Shown one piece after another: positions 1 to 7,504 of a stretch of DNA of 64,000 nucleotides. The notes under the pieces are model-generated. The model ran no database searches and was not told the DNA's origin. It saw nothing but the letters and a program-made list of their open reading frames with translations. Positions within the stretch are counted from its first letter, which is position 1. The number at the start of each line of letters is the position of its first letter. This stretch comes from Sphingobacterium corticibacterium (GTDB lineage: Bacteria; Bacteroidota; Bacteroidia; Sphingobacteriales; Sphingobacteriaceae). The stretch spans positions 1,364,001 through 1,428,000 of the forward strand of contig NZ_SGIT01000002.1 in assembly GCF_004208525.1 (NCBI RefSeq), in the 5' to 3' direction. Both the position numbers and the translations under genes were made by a program.

Positions 1-6
1 CTCTTA

Positions 7-342
7 TTAGTCGTTTCGTCCTTGCAGGGATGTTTCCACCGCGAAAACAAGTTCTTTCCATGTTACGTCTAGCCGAGATAACACCGTTCGGCCCTCCGCC
101 GTAATCTGATAATATTTACGAGGCGGACCGGAGCTTGATTCCTTCCATGTATAACTCAATAACCCATTATTCTTCAAGCGCGTCAATAACGGATACAACG
201 TCCCTTCCACGACTAGCAGCTGGGCTTTTTTTAGTTCCGCGATAATATCTGAAGCATAAATCTCCCCTCGGGAAATGATGGAAAGGATACAGTATTCTAA
301 TATCCCTTTCCGCATTTGGGTCTGTGTGTTTTCTGCTATCAT
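7..342 (-). CDS. PadR family transcriptional regulator
   Basis: A 111-residue protein consisting almost entirely of a PadR winged-helix domain. The start matches the family (GILEYCILSIISRGEIYASD), followed by the recognition helix and wing region (VEGTLYPLLTRLKNNGLL, GPPRKYYQITAEGR). PadR proteins are dimeric repressors, often of membrane-stress or drug-efflux genes. The gene ends 6 bp from the window edge, so its downstream partner is not visible; in Bacteroidota this type is often followed by a PspC-domain gene (family knowledge, not seen here). A TAnnTTTG promoter element sits just upstream and a perfect palindrome covers the -33 region, which suggests autorepression. Confidence 0.9.
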   Translation of the reverse strand: MIAENTQTQMRKGILEYCILSIISRGEIYASDIIAELKKAQLLVVEGTLYPLLTRLKNNGLLSYTWKESSSGPPRKYYQITAEGRTVLSRLDVTWKELVFAVETSLQGRND

Positions 343-349
343 AACAATA

Positions 350-357
350 CAAAGTTA
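350..357 (-). promoter_or_regulatory. Bacteroidota -7 promoter element of padR
   Basis: On the minus strand this reads TAACTTTG, matching the Bacteroidota consensus TAnnTTTG. Only 7 nt separate it from the ATG, so the leader would be a few nucleotides at most. Confidence 0.55.
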
Positions 358-370
358 TATGTTTTATATT

Positions 371-391
371 GTACTATGCAATACATAGTAC
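371..391. promoter_or_regulatory. Palindromic probable PadR operator
   Basis: A perfect 8-bp inverted repeat (GTACTATG, 5-nt spacer, CATAGTAC) lies 14-20 bp upstream of the padR -7 element and so would cover its -33 region. PadR dimers bind palindromes of about this size near their own promoters. The site is seen directly; its binding by this PadR is inferred. Confidence 0.55.
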
Positions 392-554
392 TATAAAAAA
401 TCATACAACCATACTAACAGGCTTATTTTCAGTTAATTAATTTTTTGTTTTATATTTCAGCAGCGTGCTTATTCATTATCTATACTTATCCATAATCTTT
501 TTTTAATATAAAATTGCTTTGAAAGCTCCTCAATTTATACGACTTTTATCTCCC

Positions 555-938
555 ATGTTGAAAAACCTGTTGAACTACATTTGGGCTATCGTTTGGGGCA
601 TTTTTATGCTATTGTTAATGGGCTTACCTTCAGACGATATCCCGGGAGTCGGATTTTTTGAAGGGTTTGATAAGATGGCACATTGCGGCTTCTTTTTTGT
701 TTTTACGGCATTGCTATTATGGGGCTCCATGTCACGACCCGCCGGAAATCCATCCAAAATGAAAGCAGTCTTTATCTCGTTCTTCGTTGCCAGTATTTTT
801 GCTTTTGGTACAGAGGCCATTCAATATTATCTATCAACAGGACGCCAAGCGGATTGGTGGGATATTTTCGCAGATTATGTCGGAATCGGAATGGCACTTT
901 TTAGTTATATTTTGTTTTATCGGAAACGGTCGATATAG
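555..938 (+). CDS. VanZ-like membrane protein
   Basis: A small VanZ-family integral membrane protein with about four hydrophobic segments. It has the usual first helix (LLNYIWAIVWGIFMLLLMGL), the loop motif GFDKMAHCGFFFVFTALLL, and the C-terminal EAIQYYLSTGRQADWWDIFAD, typical of the family in which a helix is followed by R-x-xD-xxD. VanZ proteins are linked to glycopeptide tolerance, but the biochemical role of most members is unknown. An in-frame TTG at 519 would add 12 residues; the ATG at 555 fits the family start better. Confidence 0.8.
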   Translation: MLKNLLNYIWAIVWGIFMLLLMGLPSDDIPGVGFFEGFDKMAHCGFFFVFTALLLWGSMSRPAGNPSKMKAVFISFFVASIFAFGTEAIQYYLSTGRQADWWDIFADYVGIGMALFSYILFYRKRSI

Positions 939-949
939 TATGAAGGTCG

Positions 950-1642
950 CTACGCTATCGCTAATACGGCTATAGAAACTTTGCAATTGCACTGTTCAAT
1001 GAGCGTTTGGGCTGCCGAAGCTATTGTGGCTCCGGTTGTGAAAACGTCGTCTACCAACAATACATGTTTATTTTCGAAAGCCGAAGGCGTAACACAGGAA
1101 AAAGCATTTTCGACATTATCATACCGCTCCATACGACTTTTCTTTGTTTGTGTTTCTGTATTTATTGTCCGGATAAAATCCACCTGATTTACCGGCAACG
1201 ACATCCCCTCCGCAATACCTTCTGCAATATATTCACTCTGATTATATCGTCGAATACGTTTTTTCTGCTGATGCAGTGGCAGCGGAACCACCACATCGAT
1301 GTCGGCATAGAATGGGGAAATAAGTAGCTCCATACCAAAGCATTTACCGAGATATCGTCCAATATGACAATCGTCACGATATTTTAATTTGTGAATGATA
1401 GTCTGTACAGAAGACGATTTAGAAAACGAAAGATAAGCCGCCCCTGTATAAACAGGGGCTTTACCGACTAAGCGTTGCGTTAATTCATTCTGTAGGAAAC
1501 GATAGTGATCATTCAGGGGAAAATGGTAGCGACACGCGGTACAAACAAACTCCTCTTGATACAAAAGGACATTTTCACAAGAAACGCATAGCGGTGGGAA
1601 CAAAATGGAGACAAAACTCCTCCAATACGATTTGATTTGCAT
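950..1642 (-). CDS. ComF family phosphoribosyltransferase-like protein
   Basis: ComF/GntX-type protein of about 230 residues. The N-terminus has a four-cysteine zinc-binding motif (CVSC near the start, then CTAC), and the C-terminal half is a type I phosphoribosyltransferase fold with the PRPP-binding loop VLLVDDVFTTGAT. ComF takes part in DNA uptake in competent bacteria, probably at the single-stranded DNA import stage. The reading frame continues upstream to 1705, but that extension runs into the repeat hairpin at 1678-1702. The ATG at 1642 (MQIKSYW) also lies just downstream of a TAAATTTG promoter element, so it is preferred. Confidence 0.87.
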   Translation of the reverse strand: MQIKSYWRSFVSILFPPLCVSCENVLLYQEEFVCTACRYHFPLNDHYRFLQNELTQRLVGKAPVYTGAAYLSFSKSSSVQTIIHKLKYRDDCHIGRYLGKCFGMELLISPFYADIDVVVPLPLHQQKKRIRRYNQSEYIAEGIAEGMSLPVNQVDFIRTINTETQTKKSRMERYDNVENAFSCVTPSAFENKHVLLVDDVFTTGATIASAAQTLIEQCNCKVSIAVLAIA

Positions 1643-1662
1643 ATTGTTACAATTGGTATACG

Positions 1663-1670
1663 CAAATTTA
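1663..1670 (-). promoter_or_regulatory. Probable -7 element of comF
   Basis: Reads TAAATTTG on the minus strand, matching TAnnTTTG, about 20 nt upstream of the ATG at 1642. It supports the shorter ComF start. Confidence 0.4.
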
Positions 1671-1677
1671 ATATTAT

Positions 1678-1741
1678 CTTCTTTTTTCCCGCAAAAAAGA
1701 AGCAAAAATCTCGTGGCTTCGGATATTTTACATATTACTCT
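1678..1741 (+). repeat. Partial copy C of the dispersed hairpin repeat
   Basis: Fills most of the comF-rlmN gap. It begins with a hairpin (CTTCTTTTTT, short loop, AAAAAAGAAG at 1678-1702) and continues CAAAAATCTCGTGGCTTCGG. This is the inverted counterpart of the hairpin ends of the copies at 4152-4303 and 17863-18007. Only about 60 bp of the ~150-bp element is recognisable here. Confidence 0.7.
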
Positions 1742-2800
1742 CTAAACTGCGGTTTCTTCTTTGATGGCAAGCTGGCCACAGGCGGCGTCAATATCTTTCC
1801 CACGGCTCCGGCGAACGTTGGTCACAATCTGCTGGCTACGCAGGTATTCTGCAAACTGCTCAATTTTATCCGCCTCTGCATTCACAAAATCAGCTAATGC
1901 GATAGGGTTATATTCAATGATATTCACTTTACATGGCACATGTTTACAAAACCGGGCAAGCTCCTTCGCATCTTGCAGTTCGTCATTGAAGTTATGAAAC
2001 ACAATGTATTCAAATGTTACCGGATTCTTGGTTTTTGTATAATAATATTTTAATGCATCTGCCAATGCTTCTAAGGAATTCTGTTCATTTATCGGCATGA
2101 TCTGATTTCGCTTTTCATCATTCGCCGCATGTAAGGATAACGCTAAATTAAAGCGAACTTCGTCGTCTCCTAATTTTTTGATCATCTTGGCGATCCCCGC
2201 AGTAGACACGGTGATACGCTTTGCGGCCATATTCAATCCATCCGGAGCAGTGATACGCTCTACTGATTTCATCATACCGCTGTAGTTCAGCAACGGCTCA
2301 CCCATACCCATATAAACAATATTCGTCAATGGTTGACTATACTTTTCTGCCGCCTGATTAGCAATGAGGACAACTTGATCGTAGATTTCATCAGCTTGGA
2401 GATTCCGCTTACGCTCCATATAGCCTGTCGCACAAAATTTACAGGTCAAGCTACACCCTACCTGCGAGCTTACACAAGCTGTCATCCGATCCGGAGTCGG
2501 AATCAACACACCTTCAATCACATTGCCATCATAGAGGGTAAAGCTACTCTTGATGGTCTTGTCCGAGCTCACCTGTGACTCCCGGACCTTCACAGCACGT
2601 ATCTCGAAGTTATTTTTTAATGTCTCGCGTAATGCCTTACTTAGGTTTGTCATCTGGTCGAAATCCGTACATGATTTTGACCATAGCCATTCATATACCT
2701 GCTTCGCCCGGAACCCTTGCTCACCCATCGCAGTAAGCTTATCTTTCAACGCAGATAAGCTTAAACTTCTGATATCTATTAATTTACTCTGCTGTACCAC
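1742..2800 (-). CDS. rlmN: 23S rRNA (adenine2503-C2)-methyltransferase RlmN
   Basis: Radical-SAM methyltransferase of normal length (352 aa) that methylates C2 of A2503 in 23S rRNA, and A37 of some tRNAs in some bacteria. The iron-sulfur motif is CSLTCKFCATGYMERKRN, the SAM-binding GMGEPLLNY follows, and the conserved C-terminal cysteine used for methyl transfer is in AACGQL near residue 341. Translation appears to start at a GTG. A TATCTTTG promoter element ends only 4 nt before it, so the mRNA may be leaderless. The upstream LLM gene ends 19 bp away, so the promoter abuts that gene's stop codon. Confidence 0.97.
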   Translation of the reverse strand: MVQQSKLIDIRSLSLSALKDKLTAMGEQGFRAKQVYEWLWSKSCTDFDQMTNLSKALRETLKNNFEIRAVKVRESQVSSDKTIKSSFTLYDGNVIEGVLIPTPDRMTACVSSQVGCSLTCKFCATGYMERKRNLQADEIYDQVVLIANQAAEKYSQPLTNIVYMGMGEPLLNYSGMMKSVERITAPDGLNMAAKRITVSTAGIAKMIKKLGDDEVRFNLALSLHAANDEKRNQIMPINEQNSLEALADALKYYYTKTKNPVTFEYIVFHNFNDELQDAKELARFCKHVPCKVNIIEYNPIALADFVNAEADKIEQFAEYLRSQQIVTNVRRSRGKDIDAACGQLAIKEETAV

Positions 2801-2804
2801 TGTG

Positions 2805-2812
2805 CAAAGATA
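2805..2812 (-). promoter_or_regulatory. -7 element of a probable leaderless rlmN promoter
   Basis: TATCTTTG on the minus strand, followed by CACA and then the GTG start of rlmN. With the usual Bacteroidota spacing, transcription would begin at or next to the start codon. Confidence 0.6.
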
Positions 2813-2819
2813 ACAAATT

Positions 2820-3854
2820 TTATTTCAACGCCTCTTTTACCTTCGGTATGATGTGCGTACCATATAACTCTATGGCTTTCATCATGTCCATATGATTCGG
2901 ACTACCCACATCCATGTGCGCGGAAAAACGGGTCAAGCCAAACATTTCGATCACATGTAAAATCTTTTCCACGGATTGGTTCACATCTCCTACCACCAAA
3001 TGCCCATGAATAGATCTTCCGAAATCATATTGCGAACGTTGATAAGGCGGCCACCCTCTTGAAGCACCGATTCTATTCATCTGTGCAGCATAAAGTGGAT
3101 AGTACTGGTTCGCCACTTCTTGTCCGTTTTCTCCAAAAAATGCATGCATGTGAACGCCCACTTGAAATTCCTCCATTGCATGTCCATTATCTGCCCAGGC
3201 CTGTCGGTACACTTCAAACAAAGGTTTAAAGTTTTCAATCGCCCCACCTATAATCGCAAACATAACCGGAAGTCCTAGCTTACCTGCGCGGATTACCGAA
3301 GAAGTGGTACCACCAACGGCCACCCATATCGGTAAAGACCCGTTAACGGGGCGTGGAAATACTTCCTGGTTTATCAGGGGTTTCCGAAACTTGCCCGACC
3401 AGGTAACCGTTTCCTGCTTATTGAGTCGCAGTAACAGCTCTAATTTTTCTTCAAAAAGTTCAGCGTAGTCTTTTAGGTCGTAACCAAACAGCGGGAAAGA
3501 TTCGATAAAAGATCCGCGACCAGCCATAATCTCCGCTCGTCCATTTGAGATAAGGTCTACCGTCGAAAAGTCTTGAAATAACTTCACGGGATCCGCCGAA
3601 CTGATAACAGAAACCGCACTGCCTAACTTGATGTTCTTGGTCACCGTAGCAGCTGCTGCCAATATAATTTCCGGAGAAGAAACAGCATAATCTACACGAT
3701 GGTGTTCACCCATTCCAAAAAAATCCACCCCTACATCATCCATTAATTTGATTTCTTCGACGATCTCCTGCGTACGTTTTGCCGCAGATTGCATTTTGCC
3801 TGTTATGGGATCTATATGTACATCCCCAAACATACCTATTCCTAATTCGATCAT
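2820..3854 (-). CDS. LLM class flavin-dependent oxidoreductase
   Basis: Bacterial luciferase-like (TIM barrel) FMN/F420-type oxidoreductase of 344 residues. Recognisable segments are MIELGIGMFGDVHIDPITG at the start, DFFGMGEHHRVDYAVSSPE (the active-site strand-3 region), LGSAVSVISSADPVKLFQDF, GRAEIMAGRGSF and LPIWVAVGGTTSS. Members act as alkane-type monooxygenases or reductases; the substrate cannot be read from sequence. The frame extends upstream to 3917, but the ATG at 3854 has an AGGAAA ribosome-binding site and the luciferase-family start, so it is preferred. Confidence 0.9.
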   Translation of the reverse strand: MIELGIGMFGDVHIDPITGKMQSAAKRTQEIVEEIKLMDDVGVDFFGMGEHHRVDYAVSSPEIILAAAATVTKNIKLGSAVSVISSADPVKLFQDFSTVDLISNGRAEIMAGRGSFIESFPLFGYDLKDYAELFEEKLELLLRLNKQETVTWSGKFRKPLINQEVFPRPVNGSLPIWVAVGGTTSSVIRAGKLGLPVMFAIIGGAIENFKPLFEVYRQAWADNGHAMEEFQVGVHMHAFFGENGQEVANQYYPLYAAQMNRIGASRGWPPYQRSQYDFGRSIHGHLVVGDVNQSVEKILHVIEMFGLTRFSAHMDVGSPNHMDMMKAIELYGTHIIPKVKEALK

Positions 3855-3873
3855 AGCTTTTTTCCTTTCTAAA

Positions 3874-3881
3874 CAAAGATA
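3874..3881 (-). promoter_or_regulatory. -7 promoter element of the LLM oxidoreductase gene
   Basis: TATCTTTG on the minus strand, 19 nt before the ATG. Unlike rlmN, this leader contains an SD-like AGGAAA. Confidence 0.55.
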
Positions 3882-3938
3882 GGGATGTTTTTTCCGGTCG
3901 GCATTGATGTATATCAAGAAGTTCTCCTGCCAGAGTGG

Positions 3939-4140
3939 CCTTCATTTTTTTCTTGATAAAAAAACGAAGCAAAAAAATCAAGGCTTAGAACGTTTCCGCT
4001 ATTTTTCTTTGTTTATTCCTAAACAAAATAAACTCCCTTCGCTCAAACAGTATTTTGTTTTTAACGGAATAATCTGCAGAAAAATGGCCGCGGAAAAGTT
4101 CAGGGCCGATTTACTCCGCTTGACCACCGAGCGTTATTGA
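3939..4140. other. Non-coding, inverted-repeat-rich segment
   Basis: Roughly 200 bp with no convincing gene. It holds an imperfect stem (CTTGAT at 3952-3957 and ATCAAG at 3977-3982) around A-rich sequence, then a perfect 10-bp inverted repeat (AAACAAAATA at 4021-4030, TATTTTGTTT at 4051-4060) with a 20-nt loop. An open frame crosses it on the plus strand, but the composition and stem-loops argue against coding. It resembles a dispersed intergenic element, although this window has only one copy. Confidence 0.45.
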
Positions 4141-4151
4141 TCGCTTTCTAC

Positions 4152-4303
4152 TTACGCACTGCACTAAACCCATCCTTAACCTCCAATGTCACATCCGAAT
4201 TTTTGAGGTATGTAGAAACCCATTCTTAGTACTACCCCTCTCCTCAAAGATTCGAAGTGACGAGGTTTTTGCTTCTTTTTTACGGCAAAAAAGAAGAGAA
4301 AAA
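4152..4303 (-). repeat. Copy A of a dispersed ~150-bp repeat with terminator-like hairpin
   Basis: Aligns by eye along its whole length with 17863-18007. Shared words include TTACGnACTGCACTA, TGTAGAAAC, TTAG-ACTACC and CGAAG-GACGAG. The end next to the miaE-like gene is a hairpin (CTTCTTTTTT at 4272-4281, AAAAAAGAAG at 4287-4296) that could terminate that minus-strand transcript. The element begins exactly after the gene's stop codon, as copy B does after the isomerase gene. Confidence 0.75.
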
Positions 4304-4885
4304 CTAACCATGAATATATTCCTTTTTCCCGTAACGCTGTATCAACTCCCCTTCAAAGTCTAACCATTCCTGCCATCTTTTATCGACATCGACATCTGTC
4401 GTGTATTTGTGTGCAAAATGGAGAAAAGTAGTATAGTGATTCGCTTCGGAGACCATCAAATCATGGTAGAATGTTGCTAGATCCTGGTCATTTATATTTT
4501 TAGAAAGCACACGAAAGCGTTCACAGCTACGCGCTTCTATCATTGCTGCAAATAGTAAACGATCGACAAACGCTTGATTACGGGAACCATCTTTCTTAGA
4601 GAATTTCATCAGCTGTCCGACATAGTCATCTTTTCTTTCTCTTCCTAACACATATCCACGGGCTTTAATAATATCAATTACCATCTGGAAATGCTGCATT
4701 TCTTCGATAGCAATAGCGGTCAATTCATGAACGAGGTCTTCATGTTCGGGATTCTGCGTAATTAAGGTAATCGCATTAGATGCCGCTTTTTGCTCACACC
4801 AAGCATGATCTGTCAGAATTTCGTCCAAATTAGATTCTGCAATGTTTGCCCAACGAGGGTCTGTCAATAATTTTAAACCTAACAT
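4304..4885 (-). CDS. miaE: tRNA-(ms2io6A)-hydroxylase-like diiron protein
   Basis: A 193-residue ferritin-like protein of the MiaE family, which hydroxylates the isopentenyl group of 2-methylthio-N6-isopentenyl-adenosine at tRNA position 37. The four-helix diiron pattern is visible: an HAWCEQKAA helix, EEMQHF, EARSCERF and EANHYTTF, supplying the Glu and His ligands. The length matches the family. The neighbours are unrelated oxidoreductases. Repeat copy A follows directly after the stop codon and probably acts as its terminator. MiaE function is family knowledge; no partner such as MiaB is in view. Confidence 0.85.
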   Translation of the reverse strand: MLGLKLLTDPRWANIAESNLDEILTDHAWCEQKAASNAITLITQNPEHEDLVHELTAIAIEEMQHFQMVIDIIKARGYVLGRERKDDYVGQLMKFSKKDGSRNQAFVDRLLFAAMIEARSCERFRVLSKNINDQDLATFYHDLMVSEANHYTTFLHFAHKYTTDVDVDKRWQEWLDFEGELIQRYGKKEYIHG

Positions 4886-4904
4886 ATGTTAATATATGAA
4901 TAAT

Positions 4905-4928
4905 AGAGACGCAATAACTTGCATCTCT
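4905..4928 (-). terminator. Stem-loop between the dehydrogenase operon and miaE-like gene
   Basis: AGAGACGCAA and TTGCATCTCT form a 10-bp stem (one G-U pair) with a 4-nt loop. Only a weak T-rich tail follows on the minus strand, so termination may be partial. Confidence 0.45.
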
Positions 4929-4936
4929 ACCGTAAA

Positions 4937-5575
4937 CTATCCAAAAAATTTCTCGGGATCAAACCCGTGCGCTTTTAATACGTCCTCTGGAACACCATTC
5001 CATACGCCCGGTCTATTTCCCACATAACCAATATCTTTAACCCCCATTTCAGTCGTATAAAACCCTGACGACGTCAAGTTACGCATTAAGGAGAAAAAGG
5101 CAACCCCCTGACGCATTTCTGGCTTCGCTTTATCGGGGTAGGCAATATCATCGATAAGTTGAATTTGTTGTTCTCCTGTACACTTTATAAAAGCTTGTCC
5201 ATATCGCTTTTGGGATTGTACGTCCATCCATTTCAACCCACCACGCATAGGAATTTTGTTGGATGGTAGATCCTTTACGATAAATTCAATAAATTCCGGC
5301 ACGCCTGCTTCGGAGGCACTGCCAGATATGTCATCCTTTGGAATAATAATATCTGCTAATACCGTGATGGTCGCCATTTCGTGGTCCGTAAAAAACTTTT
5401 CTTCCAACAGTTTCTGCGTACGTTCATGTTCCCAATCCTCTACGCCCGGCAGCTTATTAGCAGTCTCGCTGGCGATTCTTGCTTCTTTCGCATTCTCGCC
5501 ATTACAGGCTGTAGCTAACACACCCGCTCCTGCCGCAAGTAAACCTAGTGCTTTAAGGGATTCTCTTCTGTTCAT
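4937..5575 (-). CDS. Gluconate 2-dehydrogenase subunit 3 family lipoprotein
   Basis: Small partner subunit of GMC-type membrane dehydrogenases, 212 residues. It starts MNRRESLKALGLLAAGAG, a Tat-type signal ending at a cysteine (ATAC, then NGENAKEA), so it is probably exported folded and lipid-anchored. The family body has FFTDHEMATITVLADIIIP and the C-terminal Y-x-TEMG..DIGYVGNRPGVWNG. The gene starts 11 bp after the GMC oxidoreductase stop, so the two are co-transcribed. Frame continuation to 5659 overlaps that upstream gene and is rejected. The small subunit is thought to help export or assemble the flavoprotein. Confidence 0.9.
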   Translation of the reverse strand: MNRRESLKALGLLAAGAGVLATACNGENAKEARIASETANKLPGVEDWEHERTQKLLEEKFFTDHEMATITVLADIIIPKDDISGSASEAGVPEFIEFIVKDLPSNKIPMRGGLKWMDVQSQKRYGQAFIKCTGEQQIQLIDDIAYPDKAKPEMRQGVAFFSLMRNLTSSGFYTTEMGVKDIGYVGNRPGVWNGVPEDVLKAHGFDPEKFFG

Positions 5576-5586
5576 ATCTTTTTCGA

Positions 5587-7323
5587 TCAGCCGTTTAACT
5601 TTTTCTTCTCTTCCAATATATATTCCGCAGTCCGCATGGACATGGCCAAGATAGTCCAAGTTAGGTTTTTATCCCCTTGCTGCACAAAAGGACCTGCATC
5701 TACCACATACAAATTCTTACAATCATGCGCCTGCCCCCATTTGTTCAATACCGATTGCTTGGGATCGTTACCCATACGGGTTGTTCCTCCCTCGTGGATA
5801 ATTACACCCGGAGCTTCCAGTCCATATTTTGTTTCCGGTCCCTGCTCGTCCGACAAAACAATGGCGCCCATCTCGTGCATAACAGCCTTAAATGTATCTT
5901 GCATATGTTTGGCTTGCTCAATTTCCTCGTTGGCCCATTTGTAGTGAAAGCGCAATACGGGGATACCGTATTTATCCACACGTGTAGGATCAATTTCACA
6001 ATAATTATCTTTTCTCGCCAACGCGGTACCGCGTCCGGCCATCCCAATAGACGCTCCATAGAAGCGACGATAGTCTTGTTTTAGCAGAGCTCCATATCCA
6101 CCACTGTCCCGCTTTTCTCCGCCGTTGCCAACTACCATTCCAACAGCGCCAGGAACCCAGTTCAAGAACCCATACCCCGGCATATTCAGGCCACTGCCGT
6201 ACTCTATATGATAGCCTCTTGGGAAAGTCAGCTTTTTATTATCTTCCCACCAAGGAGAATAAATATGCACACTACCTACACCATCTTCATTATAACGTTT
6301 CCTATCTAATAATTGAGGCAAGAATCCCCAAGCACTTGACCCCGTAGAGTCATGTAGATATCGTCCTACCAAACCAGTGCTGTTCGCTAATCCTCCTGGG
6401 TGAGCCGATGACTTGGAATTCAACATAATACGCGCACTTTCACAAGCACTCGCACCAAGTATAACGGTCTTTCCCCTTACGGCATATTCTTGCAGGCTTT
6501 TCGTATCCACATAAGAAACACCGGTTGCCAGTCCTTCGTCGTTTGTAAGCACCTCACGAACCATTGCATTATCGATCACTTTTAGGTTTCCCGTTTTCAT
6601 TGCCGGCATAACCAGACAAGACGAGGACGAAAAATCCCCATAAACCTTACAGGATCTCCCACATTGCCCGCAATAAAAACACGTTCCACGTCCTTTAATC
6701 TCCGGAGAAGATTCTGTCAAAACAGCACCTCGTCCAGGGATAACCGGAACACCAGCTTTCTTTGCCCCTTTAGCGATATAAAGTTCTCCCAAACGAGGTT
6801 TCGGAGGTTTCATAAAGATACCATCGGGCTCATTTCGTATACCTTCTACCGTTCCGTAGATACCAATCATCCGGTCCACACGATCATAAAACGGCTTCAC
6901 TTCTTCGTACGTGATGGGCCACTCGTCGGTAATGCCGTCTGTTGGTTTAAAATCATCAGGGCCCATCCGTAAAGAAATACGTCCCCAGTGATTAGTTCGA
7001 CCACCTAGCATGCGGGCGCGGAACCATTCAAATTCTGTTCCATTTACCGTGGTATAAGGTTCTCCGTCTAATTGCCAGCCTCCATAAGCCGCATCAAAAT
7101 CTCCAAACGGGCGAGTCGTTCCCGCCCCCCTGCGGGGCGATTCCCAGGGCCATCGCAACTGTAAGGCATCTTTCGCGGGATCATAAAATGGTCCTGCTTC
7201 CAACATCAATACTTTTAATCCAGCATGGGCCAGGATATAACCGGCCATACCGCCGCCAGCTCCTGACCCTACAACAATAGCGTCATAAACTTCCGGACTT
7301 TCTTTTATTTGATAGTCAACCAT
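5587..7323 (-). CDS. GMC family oxidoreductase (flavoprotein dehydrogenase)
   Basis: FAD-dependent GMC oxidoreductase of 578 residues. The N-terminal nucleotide-binding motif is VVGSGAGGGMAGYILAHAG, and the family block GGRTNHWGR follows. A cysteine-rich CFYCGQCGRSCKVYGDF may bind a cofactor or be structural, as in gluconate/2-keto-gluconate-type dehydrogenases. The C-terminal block is HEGGTTRMGNDPKQSV...NLYVVDAGPF. With the downstream small subunit it forms a sugar or polyol dehydrogenase; the substrate is unknown. The usual third subunit, a multi-haem cytochrome c, is not next to it. The ATG at 7323 (MVDYQIK) is preferred over an upstream start at 7356. Confidence 0.93.
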   Translation of the reverse strand: MVDYQIKESPEVYDAIVVGSGAGGGMAGYILAHAGLKVLMLEAGPFYDPAKDALQLRWPWESPRRGAGTTRPFGDFDAAYGGWQLDGEPYTTVNGTEFEWFRARMLGGRTNHWGRISLRMGPDDFKPTDGITDEWPITYEEVKPFYDRVDRMIGIYGTVEGIRNEPDGIFMKPPKPRLGELYIAKGAKKAGVPVIPGRGAVLTESSPEIKGRGTCFYCGQCGRSCKVYGDFSSSSCLVMPAMKTGNLKVIDNAMVREVLTNDEGLATGVSYVDTKSLQEYAVRGKTVILGASACESARIMLNSKSSAHPGGLANSTGLVGRYLHDSTGSSAWGFLPQLLDRKRYNEDGVGSVHIYSPWWEDNKKLTFPRGYHIEYGSGLNMPGYGFLNWVPGAVGMVVGNGGEKRDSGGYGALLKQDYRRFYGASIGMAGRGTALARKDNYCEIDPTRVDKYGIPVLRFHYKWANEEIEQAKHMQDTFKAVMHEMGAIVLSDEQGPETKYGLEAPGVIIHEGGTTRMGNDPKQSVLNKWGQAHDCKNLYVVDAGPFVQQGDKNLTWTILAMSMRTAEYILEEKKKLNG

Positions 7324-7504
7324 ATATATATTTCTCTCTCTTATATTGCTGTACACTATGCCGTAAGTACGACATTGTCTTTAACACACGGAACCTACAG
7401 CTTAATCCTTTTAGCACATAGCTTATAGGTTTCAGCCAATTAACTGCTTAGCCGGAACTAAAGTAAAAAAAAATTCTAATTTGAAAAGAATGTTATCATA
7501 TTTA

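Noticed and set aside
1643..1705. Longer ComF start at 1705
   Set aside because: The extra residues fall in repeat copy C and upstream of a promoter element; the ATG at 1642 fits better.
3904..4140. Plus-strand open frame of 78 codons
   Set aside because: It runs through A-rich hairpins and an inverted-repeat segment, with no homology seen; treated as fortuitous.
5576..5659. Longer start for the dehydrogenase small subunit
   Set aside because: It overlaps the GMC gene and lacks the Tat-type signal, which begins at 5575.
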